Position numbers and translations under genes: made by a program. DNA of 64,000 bases from Cymodocea nodosa. Lineage: Eukaryota > Streptophyta > Magnoliopsida > Alismatales > Cymodoceaceae. Position 1 is the stretch's first letter; each line of letters starts with the position of its first letter. Shown one piece after another: positions 55,493-62,642 of the stretch. Below the pieces are notes generated by a model. It saw nothing but the letters and a program-made list of their open reading frames with translations, had not been told where the DNA came from and did no database searches. The DNA is taken from positions 19,587,001-19,651,000 of the forward strand of contig CM072336.1 in assembly GCA_036874045.1 (NCBI GenBank), given 5' to 3'.

Positions 55493-58400
55493 GTTGGGAG
55501 GGAAGAGGATGATAGCTAGTGTTTCCTTCCTCTCACCCAAGTTTTAAACATTTTTAGACTCTTAAAACCTAAAGTTTTGATACCATGTATAGACACAAGG
55601 AATGGTGGAAGTTAATTATGTTCATAACCATAGATAAGCTCTTTATATATAGAAATTATATTGAGTGGATAAATACAAAATAAGTAATTTGGAACTAAAC
55701 TCATTTACAACATAATATTAGACTAACTTATATACTAACAAATAATATCTTTTATAACTTCATCATTGCTACTTGTTATACATCGTAAGTATTTAAAAGT
55801 CTATTTTTATGAATTTCATAGCCATCAAAGTATCTCTCCATATTTCTAATTCATGATATACTTTATAAATTAAAACTGGCATTAGCAAATAACATACATC
55901 ATGGCATGATATATCTCCTTAAATTTTTTTAGTTATTTCATCTGTCCATAATTCTAATTTAAAACTAATTCATGTTATATTTTTATCAATTAAAACTATG
56001 CCATTAGCAAATAGCATACACTAGGGTATTTTTCCTTAAATTTTCTTAGTTAGTTCATCTATAATCAAGATAAATAGTAATAGACTTAGAGAGGATCTTA
56101 GTGTAAACCTATGTCTGTTGGAAATTTCCTAATTTCTTTTGCTATAGTTTTAACACTAGTAACCACTCTTTTGTATATGTTTTTTATAATATCAACATAT
56201 CCTATTGGTACTCAAATATAGGTGTGCTATTTTATTTGTGGAGTATCTACCGTAGTTATTAAGGCACTAATGCACCCAGGTGGTAAGCTAGGGAACCCTA
56301 CGTACCTGACATACACCTAAGGTGCCTAGGCAATGCTTAGGCGATCTAATATTTTAGTAATATTCCATTGTGTGTGTGTATATATATATATATACATGTT
56401 TGTATGTATGGATATGTGTGTATGTTTGTGTAATGAAAAAGTGTGAAATATATATATTTAGTTAAAAAACCTGCAAAATATACTCTTAATTAAGACAAGG
56501 TGAGGCAAGCGATACAGGTGTGACCAAATTACACCTAGGCACCTAGGAGCTTGCCTTGATAACTGTAGTATCTACTTTACATCAAAATATCATAAGAATT
56601 TCCTCAAAGTGGTCAAAATTTTGTGATACATAATAAATTGGCAAAGACAATAACTTAAATAAATATACTGTATTTGTGAGGTATCAAGTATTGAATTTGT
56701 TTACATGATTTATTTGTTCTCGAACAAGTTAAGTTATCACATAAATAAAAGAAAAGTTATTTTTTATTGCATGTCTTGATCAAAGTAATGGATTTCCTTC
56801 ATTTGATACGGAAGAATTAGACTATCTTGCTTATTTTTATCCTAATATTTTTTAGCCACAAATGTTGAAAAAATTAATAGAAAAACTTAATACATATATT
56901 TTGAACGTTAGTGAATGTCTAATATTTCATAAAATCAATGATATTAATGTAGTCTTGATAATCATGTCATGTCTGATAATTGTCTTATTGTATTTATCAA
57001 ATTTTATCTTATTCTTATATGACTTAGTGTGATTGATTGTTGACAAATTCAAGTGTGTAGGAAATTTTTGTGTGTGCAAAAGATTTCATTTTTAAAAGTT
57101 CAATTTGTATAGCTAGATAATAATTGCAATGAATTGAGTAATAATTGTGTCAAAATAAAACTATGTTCATTTTATAGATCTTTCAAAATAATTTAAAGAA
57201 TATCTCAATCTCATGTTGAATAATAATCATGTTATCATGTCATGTCAAAAACTTGCGTGATTGAAATGACATAATGTATATTTTTTATTTATTAATTTTT
57301 ACTTAATATTTTTACATGCATTATATTTTGAAATTTTATTATGATAACTTGTGTGATTGAAGTGACATAATGTTTATTTTTTATTTATTAATTTTAATTG
57401 ATATTTTTACATGCATTATTTTTTGTAATTTTAATATAATAAAATTATTATTAGTGCCTCACTTAATAAAAAATCATATGTCCGCTATTGCCCCTAGGAC
57501 AGGCAAAACATAATCACGACATTGCAATACTGTGTGTCATACCCTATCCAACCGTGGACATTCTTTTTTCCACTTTTTGCACTGGTTTCAAACCTAAGAT
57601 GCATTTGAATTTTTCTAGAACATTCGTACATTTGGGTGGTTACGTTCAAGATTTCCTAATTATAAAATGTTGACTTTCAGGAAGGATGCCAATGGGCAAA
57701 ATGGCTACTTTTTTTGAGGGTAAAAGGATGTGAATATGATGCATCATTCTGCAATGCACGCTCTATTTTACCTCAAACTGGATCTTTAAAAAGCAGTCTT
57801 AATATCATGGACGTTGATGAAATCCTACAAACTGTTGATGACATGGCTGAGGGAGGGGGAGAAATCGCTGCCATAGCCACCTTAATATATGCTCCTGTTC
57901 CTGTCCAGAAGTGTTTGTGCTTTGGTAGTGTAAGCAGAAGGCATACTGTTTCTTTTCAATGCACCTTGGAGAATCTAAGACATGGCCTTCAACGATTCCC
58001 TACTCTTTGGCGAACACTTGTTTCTGCTTGCCTTGGGCAAGATACTTATGATTACCCTTTGAGCCCACGTGCAAATAGTGGTAATAATTTTAGGTTCATC
58101 TTAATAGTTTTTCTTCAAGTATTTTCATTATTTTAATTTCCACCATGACTTGGAATTTTCTTCTGCAGTGTTTGGCAAGTCAGATTTTGCTGATTATCTT
58201 AAATGGCGTGATAACCTTTTTTCATCTGCTGGAGGAGATACTTCATTGGCACAGATGCTGCCATATTGGTTCCCAAAGCCCGTTAGGAGAATGATTAAAC
58301 TTTTTTTGAAGGTTCGGTAAATTTCTACGCCCCAACAGACTTTTGTCTTTTTGCTTGGCAATAGTGGGATTTTTCTTGTATGATACAATGGGCTTTTGTT

Positions 58401-59912
58401 CTTTCTGTTTGTTTGAGTCCTTAAGAAATTGATTGTTTTGCTTGGTGGAAAGGTGACTATTGTACAGCTTGCTAGTTCGGATTGTTATTGTCATTGAAAT
58501 GATAAATCCTTTTATACTCTTAAATAATATGCAAATTCTACCTCTAAGTTATTGTATATATGAATATATTGGCTGAATTAGAATTCAAAACACAACTGCA
58601 CAAATCATCATTGTTTTTTCTGAAATTGGTAAGAGAATGTGGTCGCTAGGATTTTGATCTTTGGTCATAGATCATCATTGTGTAAAACATTGTTGCACCG
58701 CATTACATTCCATTTCATACATTGTATTTTTGATATTATGTTAAAAGTTTTGTATTATTTAAGAGGGAGACAATCCAAACATCCAATGCATGCTGTTGTT
58801 GCACCATCTTCTTCAAATAAACGCACTATAAATTGACATTCCTATGTTTTTCAAAATCAGGAAGAATCAGACTAAATCCTTAAGGGCTATTTTCAAAGTG
58901 AATGGCATTTGTGATAAAATCACTTTATATTGTTTATCGACAGAAACATATCAGTATCATATTGAATATTGGTCCAATGTAAAAGGGTGTTCTATTAAGT
59001 AATAGTAGGAATTTGGTTTTTATGTTGATTCTCTTATGACTATGCATTATGATAATCAAGCTATTATTTATATTGCTAATAATCCCACCTTCTATAAAAG
59101 AATGAAGCATATAGAAGTTGATTGTCACTTTACTAGAAAATCATGAAAGGATCTTATTGATACTCTATATACTCAGTCAGATATTTTTGCTAAAGGATTG
59201 AATGCAGAGATTTTTGAAAATTTATGTAATATGTTAGGTATGTTTGATGTATATACTTTAACTTGAGGGGGAGTGTTATGGGTATTTTAATATTTTTATT
59301 GTATTAGGATTTTTATGTTATATATTCCATTGTAACCCTAATGTGATGGTGTAATCCAATTTGGTGGCCATGATTGGTATTGTCAGAAATAAAGTGTTAA
59401 AAACTGTAAGTGATTGACTACTAGGCTTCATCTTAAATAATTGGATGCATATTAAACATTTTAATTTCTGATTACTTGTTTTTATGAAAAGTCTCACAGA
59501 AGAAAAATTAAGAATCCATTTTTAGTAGGGACTTTATTGCTTACGAGTGTATCTTAAAGTTGCAAACAAAGGTCTATATGGACCTTAAAGTACATGAAAA
59601 GAATTTCATTTTGTTTAAACGGTGAACATCATATTTTGGTATTTCTTGGAAAAGAAAAAAAGAATAATAAGCTGAAAAGCTACAAAAGTACATAGCTTCT
59701 AAGTTTCATGGTTATTTTTTTATTAATTTGGTAGATTTTCTGATAATGGATGATCTGTATCTTTGTGGCTCATACAGGGTCCTCTGGTGTGGCAGCCATT
59801 ATCTGATGATCTTGGATTTGTTCTTCATGCCAATGAAAATACTAGATTCAATGCCATTTCATGGGAGGCAGCTATACAGAGAAATGTAGAAGAATTGTAT
59901 TCTTCACGTCAA
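10425..59912 (+). CDS. Spatacsin (SPG11-like) protein, exons 1-12 of a larger gene
   Basis: Plant homologue of spatacsin, a very large protein which in animals works with spastizin and the AP-5 adaptor in late endosome/lysosome recycling; the plant role is little known. Twelve exons (10425-10611, 10706-12778, 13658-13733, 24700-24822, 25199-25442, 25555-26040, 26114-26299, 26407-26697, 39212-39811, 57681-58080, 58169-58311, 59778-59912) join at GT-AG introns into 1648 uninterrupted codons. The start (second ATG at 10428) leads into [11 protein letters not shown]. Residues about 403-413 ([11 protein letters not shown]) look like a WD-type beta-propeller strand, as expected of the spatacsin N-terminus. 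Later landmarks match plant spatacsins: [93 protein letters not shown]. The family is over 3000 residues long, so the C-terminal half, with the Spatacsin_C domain, lies beyond the window. Confidence 0.9.
10706..12778 (+). CDS. Spatacsin exon 2 (large N-terminal exon)
   Basis: 2073 nt, residues about 63-753, between acceptor TTCCCAG and donor AATG|GTGAGT. It holds the WD-like strand and most of the N-terminal propeller region. Open-frame sequence before 10706 is intron 1 (94 bp) read through. Confidence 0.93.
12779..13657. other. Spatacsin intron 2
   Basis: 879 bp of AT-rich intron sequence with consensus ends (GTGAGT ... CTGCAG). I recognise no transposon or RNA gene in it. Confidence 0.6.
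13658..13733 (+). CDS. Spatacsin exon 3
   Basis: 76 nt, encoding [19 protein letters not shown] and on to NEIE, between CTGCAG and AGAG|GTAAAT. It takes one base from exon 2 and passes two to exon 4 across an 11-kb intron. Too short to appear as an ORF. Confidence 0.9.
14040..14740 (+). mobile_element. LINE (L1-type) ORF2 3' remnant
   Basis: Broken open frame with the [12 protein letters not shown] / GLGLRSL stretch that follows the reverse transcriptase domain in plant L1-type elements, then traces of the C-terminal zinc-finger region. No ends, poly-A tail or target duplication could be set. It lies in spatacsin intron 3 in sense orientation. Confidence 0.6.
14982..16194 (+). mobile_element. 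Probable solo LTR, about 1.2 kb
   Basis: Starts TGTATAAT and ends GAACA, flanked by the 4-bp direct repeat TAAG (14978-14981 and 16195-16198). Near its start, an AATTGTAA word followed by TACAGGTC and CTACAAG is shared with the better-supported solo LTR at 28802. It has a TATATA word at 15779 and no gag or pol coding. The ends are provisional because plant LTR elements usually leave 5-bp duplications. Confidence 0.4.
16058..16167. repeat. Minisatellite, about 20-bp unit, five copies
   Basis: Units of the form CACTCTGTGATTGTCGTTCG, each about 20-22 bp with several substitutions, repeated about five times. It lies near the right end of the probable solo LTR, so it may be an LTR-internal array. 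Confidence 0.7.
16500..20573 (+). mobile_element. Decayed Ty1/copia element A
   Basis: Sense-strand copia with gag starting near 16500 ([11 protein letters not shown]), a zinc knuckle CX2CX4HX4C at 17191-17232, protease near 17468 with DFG in place of the usual DSG, integrase about 17860-18600, reverse transcriptase with a frameshifted YVDD region near 19625, RNase H to about 20560, then the polypurine stretch GAGGAAGAA. Many stops. The 5' LTR was not identified. The 147-codon open frame at 18014-18457 is a wrong-frame reading of the integrase. It lies in spatacsin intron 3. Confidence 0.8.
20574..20750. repeat. LTR-like segment between two convergent copia elements
   Basis: Begins TGTGAAATG and ends TTTAACA, so it has TG...CA ends on both strands. 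On the left it follows the polypurine tract of plus-strand element A; on the right it abuts the polypurine tract of minus-strand element B. It must be the 3' LTR of one of them, or a fusion of both; I could not tell which. Confidence 0.5.
20751..23919 (-). mobile_element. Decayed Ty1/copia element B
   Basis: Minus-strand copia. Its polypurine tract is near 20751-20765, RNase H lies above it, reverse transcriptase around 21400-21930 has a YIDD motif near 21672-21690, and integrase/gag debris runs to the primer-binding site near 23905-23918 (minus strand TTGGTGTCAGAGC). It is full of stops. With element A it makes a tail-to-tail copia pair in spatacsin intron 3. Confidence 0.78.
23920..24128 (-). 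repeat. Probable 5' LTR of copia element B
   Basis: On the plus strand it begins TGATAAGAGG right after the primer-binding site. The outer end is a guess, and by eye it does not align convincingly with the 20574-20750 segment, leaving the pairing open. Confidence 0.4.
24129..24699. other. 3' part of spatacsin intron 3
   Basis: AT-rich intron sequence leading to the acceptor GGACAG at 24694-24699. I see no recognised element. Confidence 0.5.
24700..24822 (+). CDS. Spatacsin exon 4
   Basis: 123 nt encoding [20 protein letters not shown] and on to EAT, a well conserved plant spatacsin block. Donor ACCAG|GTATCT. Phase 2 at both ends, matching exons 3 and 5. Confidence 0.92.
25199..25442 (+). 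CDS. Spatacsin exon 5
   Basis: 244 nt from acceptor GTAATAG to donor ATAATG|GTAAGG. It encodes [19 protein letters not shown], then a charged stretch and [20 protein letters not shown]. Confidence 0.92.
25555..26040 (+). CDS. Spatacsin exon 6
   Basis: 486 nt, 162 codons, phase 0. It starts DDKRHVSEL and ends [11 protein letters not shown] at donor AAG|GTGATT. The middle holds a variable acidic region, then [19 protein letters not shown]. Confidence 0.92.
26114..26299 (+). CDS. Spatacsin exon 7
   Basis: 186 nt, 62 codons, phase 0, after a 73-bp intron, the shortest in the gene. It encodes [20 protein letters not shown] through LERITLIE, a conserved helical segment. Confidence 0.93.
26407..26697 (+). 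CDS. Spatacsin exon 8
   Basis: 291 nt, 97 codons, from acceptor ACAAAAG to donor CGA|GTAAGC. It encodes [12 protein letters not shown], a variable middle, then [16 protein letters not shown] and TIDR. Confidence 0.92.
26698..27459. other. 5' part of spatacsin intron 8
   Basis: AT-rich intron. The open frame at 26803-27159 has no recognisable domain. It may include the eroded 5' end of copia element C, whose 5' LTR I could not find. Confidence 0.45.
28797..28801. repeat. Left target-site duplication GGTAC
   Basis: Identical to GGTAC at 30870-30874 on the other side of the solo LTR. Confidence 0.85.
28802..30869 (+). mobile_element. Solo LTR, 2,068 bp, inserted into copia element C
   Basis: Begins TGTTAC and ends CTACA with perfect 5-bp duplications GGTAC. 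Removing it plus one duplication restores the copia integrase reading frame across the gap, which fixes the boundaries. It has no primer-binding site, gag or pol. A TATA-like CTTAAATAGG near 30373 suggests the LTR promoter. Length and the AATTGTAA/TACAGGTC head resemble Gypsy-type plant LTRs, which I infer but cannot prove. The 130-codon open frame at 29931-30323 is LTR sequence, containing an AAGGGAGGTCGT motif more than once, not a gene. Confidence 0.88.
33413..33588 (+). repeat. 3' LTR of copia element C
   Basis: Begins TGTGATCG immediately after the polypurine tract and contains an AATAAA word at 33520. The right end (GCA at 33588) is provisional since no 5' LTR was found for comparison. 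Confidence 0.5.
33650..37320 (-). mobile_element. L1-type LINE, minus strand, ORF1 plus ORF2
   Basis: Read from high to low coordinates. ORF1 starts around 37317 ([10 protein letters not shown]) with a DUF4283-like segment at 36592-36825 ([18 protein letters not shown]). A low-complexity tail lies around 35990-36500. The ORF2 endonuclease at 35232-35498 has the GRDFNVV motif. Reverse transcriptase runs from about 34330 ([15 protein letters not shown]) through MEKAFDK near 34050 to GDPLSPYLF near 33900. Many stops. No target duplication found. It sits antisense in spatacsin intron 8. Confidence 0.8.
33695..34057. repeat. Direct tandem duplication inside LINE reverse transcriptase
   Basis: Two copies of about 200 and 160 bp, starting GATAAGGTGAGAGAGG at 33695 and 33898 and sharing the ATCTTCCAT and AGATGGCCG words, with several substitutions and deletions between them. 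Confidence 0.8.
37380..37760. repeat. T-rich repeat module, copy 1
   Basis: A stretch with GATGGAGTAATATTACTAC followed by runs of T with C (TTTTTTCC, TTTTCTTC). The same order of words occurs at 53600-53900 inside the non-autonomous LTR element E, so this is probably a fragment of the same family. Confidence 0.55.
37761..38800 (-). mobile_element. Second LINE ORF1 fragment, minus strand
   Basis: On the minus strand, about 38560-38200 encodes a broken DUF4283-type ORF1 (WAPVWMRF, then [10 protein letters not shown] after a frame shift, then [17 protein letters not shown]). This repeats a domain already present at 36592-36825, so it is a second insertion, with only ORF1 left. Confidence 0.6.
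38801..39211. other. 3' end of spatacsin intron 8
   Basis: AT-rich intron with a good pyrimidine tract and the acceptor TTGCAG at 39206-39211. The open frame starting at 39013 is chance. Confidence 0.55.
39212..39811 (+). CDS. Spatacsin exon 9
   Basis: 600 nt, 200 codons, phase 0. It encodes [20 protein letters not shown], then [20 protein letters not shown], and ends SLLLGAA at donor GCT|GTAAGT. Flanked by introns of 12.5 and 17.9 kb. Confidence 0.93.
39812..40623. other. 5' part of spatacsin intron 9
   Basis: AT-rich intron with the consensus donor GTAAGT. No element recognised. Confidence 0.5.
40629..40812 (-). repeat. 3' LTR of copia element D
   Basis: 184 bp, plus-strand start AGATGAAACAGG, end TTTCTAACA. 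It differs from the 5' copy by about 16 substitutions, nearly all transitions, and an extra block of about 16 bp. Confidence 0.85.
45365..45532 (-). repeat. 5' LTR of copia element D
   Basis: 168 bp, plus-strand start AGATGAAACAAG, end TTTCTAACA. The junction with the primer-binding site and the outer TAAAT duplication fix both ends. Confidence 0.85.
45538..48129. other. AT-rich intron 9 segment, possible LTR remnant from 45984
   Basis: No coding content. From 45984 (TGTCATGC) the sequence looks like a long plant LTR, and the 14-base word TTCCAGAAATACCC at 47620-47633 also occurs in the solo LTR (30561-30574) in the same orientation. I could not find a right end with a target duplication. 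The open frame at 47211-47525 on the minus strand has no recognisable domain. Confidence 0.35.
48130..48287 (-). repeat. 3' LTR of element E
   Basis: 158 bp, plus-strand ends TGTGTAGAC and CTTTAACA. Clearly related to 55586-55740 over its length but much diverged, consistent with E being older than F. Confidence 0.82.
48544..48787 (+). repeat. 5' LTR of copia F
   Basis: 244 bp, TGTTGAATG...CACAACA. It contains a TATATAAG word that may be the LTR promoter. Confidence 0.9.
53303..53546 (+). repeat. 3' LTR of copia F
   Basis: 244 bp, TGTTAAATG...CACAACA. By eye about 33 substitutions from the 5' LTR, nearly all C/T or G/A, with no length change. Confidence 0.9.
53600..53900. repeat. T-rich repeat module, copy 2 (inside element E)
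   Basis: GATGGAGTAACATTGCTAT followed by long T runs broken by C, in the same order and orientation as 37380-37760. Confidence 0.55.
55458..55489. repeat. (GA)n microsatellite
   Basis: About 16 uninterrupted GA units, roughly 100 bp inside the 5' LTR of minus-strand element E. A shorter GA run lies at 4104-4121, also internal to the 5' LTR of a minus-strand copia. Confidence 0.95.
55586..55740 (-). repeat. 5' LTR of element E
   Basis: 155 bp, plus-strand ends TGTATAGAC and ATACTAACA, adjoining the primer-binding site at 55585 and the AATAA duplication at 55741. Confidence 0.82.
56251..56566. mobile_element. MITE-like element, 316 bp
   Basis: Terminal inverted repeats GTAGTTATTAAGGC (left) and ACAGTTATCAAGGC (right, reverse complement), flanked by the perfect 9-bp direct repeat AGTATCTAC (56242-56250 and 56567-56575). 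The interior has CACCTAGG words near both ends and a TG/TA microsatellite in the middle (about 56371-56396). Non-coding. An 8-9-bp duplication points to hAT or Mutator mobilisation; which one is open. Confidence 0.8.
56576..57680. other. 3' end of spatacsin intron 9
   Basis: AT-rich intron ending with the acceptor CTTTCAG at 57674-57680. It contains the 96-bp direct duplication listed separately. No coding sequence. Confidence 0.55.
57251..57440. repeat. Tandem duplication, about 96-bp unit
   Basis: Two adjacent copies starting ACTTGCGTGATTGAAATGAC (57251) and ACTTGTGTGATTGAAGTGAC (57347), both running through TTTTTACATGCATTA, with a few substitutions. Confidence 0.85.
57681..58080 (+). CDS. 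Spatacsin exon 10
   Basis: 400 nt. It starts [20 protein letters not shown] and includes [20 protein letters not shown], ending at donor AGTG|GTAATA with one base carried. Open frame past 58080 is intron. Confidence 0.93.
58169..58311 (+). CDS. Spatacsin exon 11
   Basis: 143 nt between TTCTGCAG and AAG|GTTCGG. It encodes [17 protein letters not shown], then [20 protein letters not shown]. Confidence 0.92.
58312..58985. other. 5' half of spatacsin intron 11
   Basis: AT-rich intron with no recognised element before the copia fragment. Confidence 0.5.
58986..59410 (+). mobile_element. Copia 3' end fragment (RNase H plus LTR)
   Basis: RNase H C-terminal residues ([20 protein letters not shown], then HIEVDCHF and DIFAKGLN), the polypurine tract TTGAGGGGGAG (59264-59273), and an LTR beginning TGTTATGGG at 59274 that runs to about 59410. 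No upstream pol remains: a 5'-truncated copy in intron 11. Confidence 0.75.
59778..59912 (+). CDS. Spatacsin exon 12
   Basis: 135 nt, 45 codons, phase 0, from acceptor ATACAG to donor CAA|GTACAG. It encodes [20 protein letters not shown], then [17 protein letters not shown]. The exon end is chosen by alignment to the family; open frame continues to 59966. Confidence 0.85.
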
Positions 59913-60759
59913 GTACAGTTAGCCTTTTATCCCTATTATTTCTCTTGGTTCAATGAGTATACTTAGTGGTAAATGATTAGTAAACTTGCCTGTCAATACA
60001 CATTCTAGCAAAACAATCATTTGAACACCGCAGTTTTTGTTCAGATAGATTAACAGATTCCACTTGCTCGAATCATTTTAATTTGTTGTTCAGATGGCAC
60101 ATCATATACAACCTACATTTGATTTTGTATTTCAGCCTATTTTTTTCATATCCTACTTTTGAAGATCAGATTTTGATATTGTATCTTCACCCTTTCAATG
60201 CCATCTGATATACATAATGGAGATAGCACTCCTGAACTTGGTTTCCAATACTCATTTGTGACTCCATTGAGCAAGTCTGAGACATCAGACAGCATAACAA
60301 TAAAGCTGGCATACTGTGAGGTTTTACTTCCATGGATCTTCTGGGCACACCATTCCCCCTGAAACTTTACCTTATTCTGCAGTCTACTCCCTAGAAAGAT
60401 ACATTTTTTTGTTGATGCTCAACAATCATCAGCCCGTTCATCTAAAGTATGCTAAAACTTTGATAAGCCACTATTGAATTTTTTTTCTTTACACACAACA
60501 AAATTTCTATGAAATGTATTTCCTATCATCATAGCAGCAATTGATATCGATGCTTCTTGCTGTTTCCTCCTTTTCATCTGAAGTCATTACATAGAAGTAG
60601 TTCATTTTTTATTGTATGAAGTGGTTTCTTTTATTTCTGCCATATATTTCAAGGGAAAATTTCCTTCTTATTCATGATTTCTCCTTATGATGCATTGTTT
60701 AATTCTTTATTGTATTAAAATATTAAATCCTATAAAAGATGTATACCACTAGGAAAAAA
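59913..60759. other. 5' part of spatacsin intron 12
   Basis: Intron sequence with no recognised element. Exon 13 (expected to resemble GLEH..LHRGR..AAFN) was sought through to 64000 on the plus strand and not seen, so intron 12 exceeds 4 kb. Confidence 0.5.
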
Positions 60760-60925
60760 CTGTTGGAAGTCTAGTCTGGTGTACCGGACATTGGATCCAG
60801 TAGATTGGAATTGAGTCTGGTGTATCAGACATTGGAACTGGTAGACTAGATATTGAATCTAGTGGACCAGATATTTAGATCCCAGTAGTTCGGATATATA
60901 GTCCAGTGTATCGGAAATTAAATAT
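60760..60925. repeat. Degenerate minisatellite, about 42-bp unit
   Basis: About four units built on GTCTGGTGTACCGGACATTG with substitutions (GTGTATCAGACATTG, GTGGACCAGATATT, GTGTATCGGAAATT). Similar GGTCTGACCGAG-type words recur at 63.1-63.35 kb. Confidence 0.75.
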
Positions 60926-61289
60926 GATTACTTTTTGTTTGTTTATGGTTATTTTATATCTATTCACTTGTATATATATGTACAGTTATACTCAATGACA
61001 GTCAATTTTTCTGGCTAGTAACTCTTTCCAAACTTGGGTTCTGTTTGGCTCTTGCCATTGATGGTCTTTCTTTTCTTGGTGGCCTTCTTCTCTCACACCC
61101 ATTCTCATTTCTTCTCAATGGATTGTCTTCTCTCTTATGTCTCAATTGTGGGCCAGGGTTTCGTGAATATCTTATGTATAATCCACATTTCTTGTTTGAT
61201 GTTGCCCTTTGTTATCTTTTCTTCTTGTTTAACCGTTGCCTTCTCGATGGAGTTGACAATGGACACTTGGACTATTAAATTGACTATGA

Positions 61290-61810
61290 TTGGTGTAAGG
61301 TTAAATGGTTTGAATTACCTTCTTCGGGCAAGTGTATTTGAGACCTTCCTTGTTGTCCACACGTGGGAGAAACACATTTGGGATGAGCTTCCAAACATCA
61401 AGGTTGTTGAGTATGTCGCATGATATGCAACTGAGTATGGAGTAATTTCTTAGATGCATAATAGTGTTGAAAAGAATCATGATAAATATTTCCAAGATCT
61501 AGCTGACCAAATGCATATGAGACTCTTTAGGTACCTACAATCATGAGCAAAACATCTCCTGGGAAAGTACGAATAGTTGTTTTCTCTTTGTTAAGGTGAT
61601 TAGACCGTTCAAGATTATAGTCACCTCTAGATGCTTCTTGACAAGTTGGAAGTTTATGAACTATTTGTTCTTGACATTCCGACCATGGAGAGGTGTTAGG
61701 AGGAATTAGTGGTGGTGATATTTCTCATAGGACTCAATCCTGAACTAGTGTCTCAAATTAAGGGGTAGATTTTGAGTGTTGAATAGGTCCCTCCTCTGTA
61801 GATTACCTTT
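61290..61810 (+). mobile_element. Copia gag remnant
   Basis: Broken frame with the gag landmarks LNGLNYLLRASVF, KHIWDELP, LDKLEVYELFVLDIPTMERC and LIGLNPELVSQIKG, all typical of copia gag. It is interrupted by several stops. The hydrophobic lead of the open frame at 61034-61423 is not part of gag. Confidence 0.65.
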
Positions 61811-61852
61811 TTTTGTTGTTAAGTTGTGTGTATATTCTTTCTTATATTGTCT

Positions 61853-61960
61853 TGTTGGGTTAGCATAGCTTAGTGTAGTCTAGCAAGTTAGTATATATTA
61901 TGTAACCCATTCTTTGTACAACACACAATTCAATGAAGGAGAATTAGGGCTTTGCATTCA
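61853..61960 (+). repeat. Short LTR remnant with primer-binding site
   Basis: TGTTGGGTT...GCATTCA followed after two bases by TTGGTATGAGGGC, similar to a copia primer-binding site. The expected downstream gag is not evident, so it belongs to a separate, mostly lost element. Confidence 0.45.
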
Positions 61961-61975
61961 ACTTGGTATGAGGGC

Positions 61976-62642
61976 ACAACCCCTTCTCTTCTCCACCTAG
62001 TCTGTTAGTGAGCTCGCCAAAAAGTTCCTCTATTGTGCATCCATCGCTTGCTTGTTGACCATGTCCAATTGGCCTCCGCGTGTGTCCTCTGTGTAGTTTC
62101 TCACCTTTGCATGCATGCCCTCCACGCGACTCTTCCTCTCCTACATGAGATTCCACCACGCGAGCCTCCATCTCCTGTCGTGTGCAGTCATCCATCATTA
62201 GCCATGTAATAGCCACATAGTCCACCTATAGATCTTTCGCATAGGCCATCTACTTGCACACTCCATTCCACTCGTTGCCGTTAGTAACTGTACGCATGCG
62301 TATGTTGGCACCCTTCTTGCATAAGAAAAAGGAGGCCAGAGGAAGAATTGTCGTTGTATTCCTTAACCCAAGGGTGGCACAAGAAGAAATCGATGGGGTG
62401 GTAAAAGGAGAAGACCAGCATTGATCAATCCCTGGAAAATGGTATGCAAGAAAAACAATGTGAAATGGAGTCACCACCTTATTTTGAGGTTGAATAAGGA
62501 AATCAAAAAAGGTCTGTAGTAAAACTCCAGAAAATAGGTAAGAATTTTGTAGTACTGGTGGGGAAGGTGTTAGACACCTCCAACTAGTCTAGGAAGCTTG
62601 GCTTCTCCACGGATAAAAAAGGTGAGTAGTTCTTCGGTGTTT
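61976..62642. other. Unassigned segment of intron 12
   Basis: More GC-rich than the surrounding intron. Open frames at 61944-62225 and 62250-62477 on the minus strand show no family I know. Possibly the leader of an LTR element. Confidence 0.35.

Larger units (their letters stand above)
48130..55740 (-). mobile_element. Non-autonomous LTR element E with nested copia F
   Basis: Two LTRs of 158 and 155 bp, perfect 5-bp flanks AATAA (48125-48129, 55741-55745), a primer-binding site directly after the 5' LTR (minus TGGTATCAAAAC, 55574-55585) and a polypurine tract beside the 3' LTR (48288-48304). Apart from the nested element F, the internal 2.3 kb shows no gag, protease, integrase or RT similarity in any frame. 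It instead holds a T-rich module, a GA microsatellite and short chance frames. Without F it would be about 2.6 kb, i.e. a LARD-like or small non-autonomous copia-type element needing enzymes from elsewhere. Confidence 0.82.

Noticed and set aside
60160..60345. Candidate spatacsin exon 13
   Set aside because: Open in one frame for a short distance but without the residues expected after exon 12 and without convincing splice sites.
61034..61423. Open frame with apparent membrane segments at its start
   Set aside because: The hydrophobic part comes from T-rich intron sequence; only the C-terminal third is recognisable, as copia gag debris.
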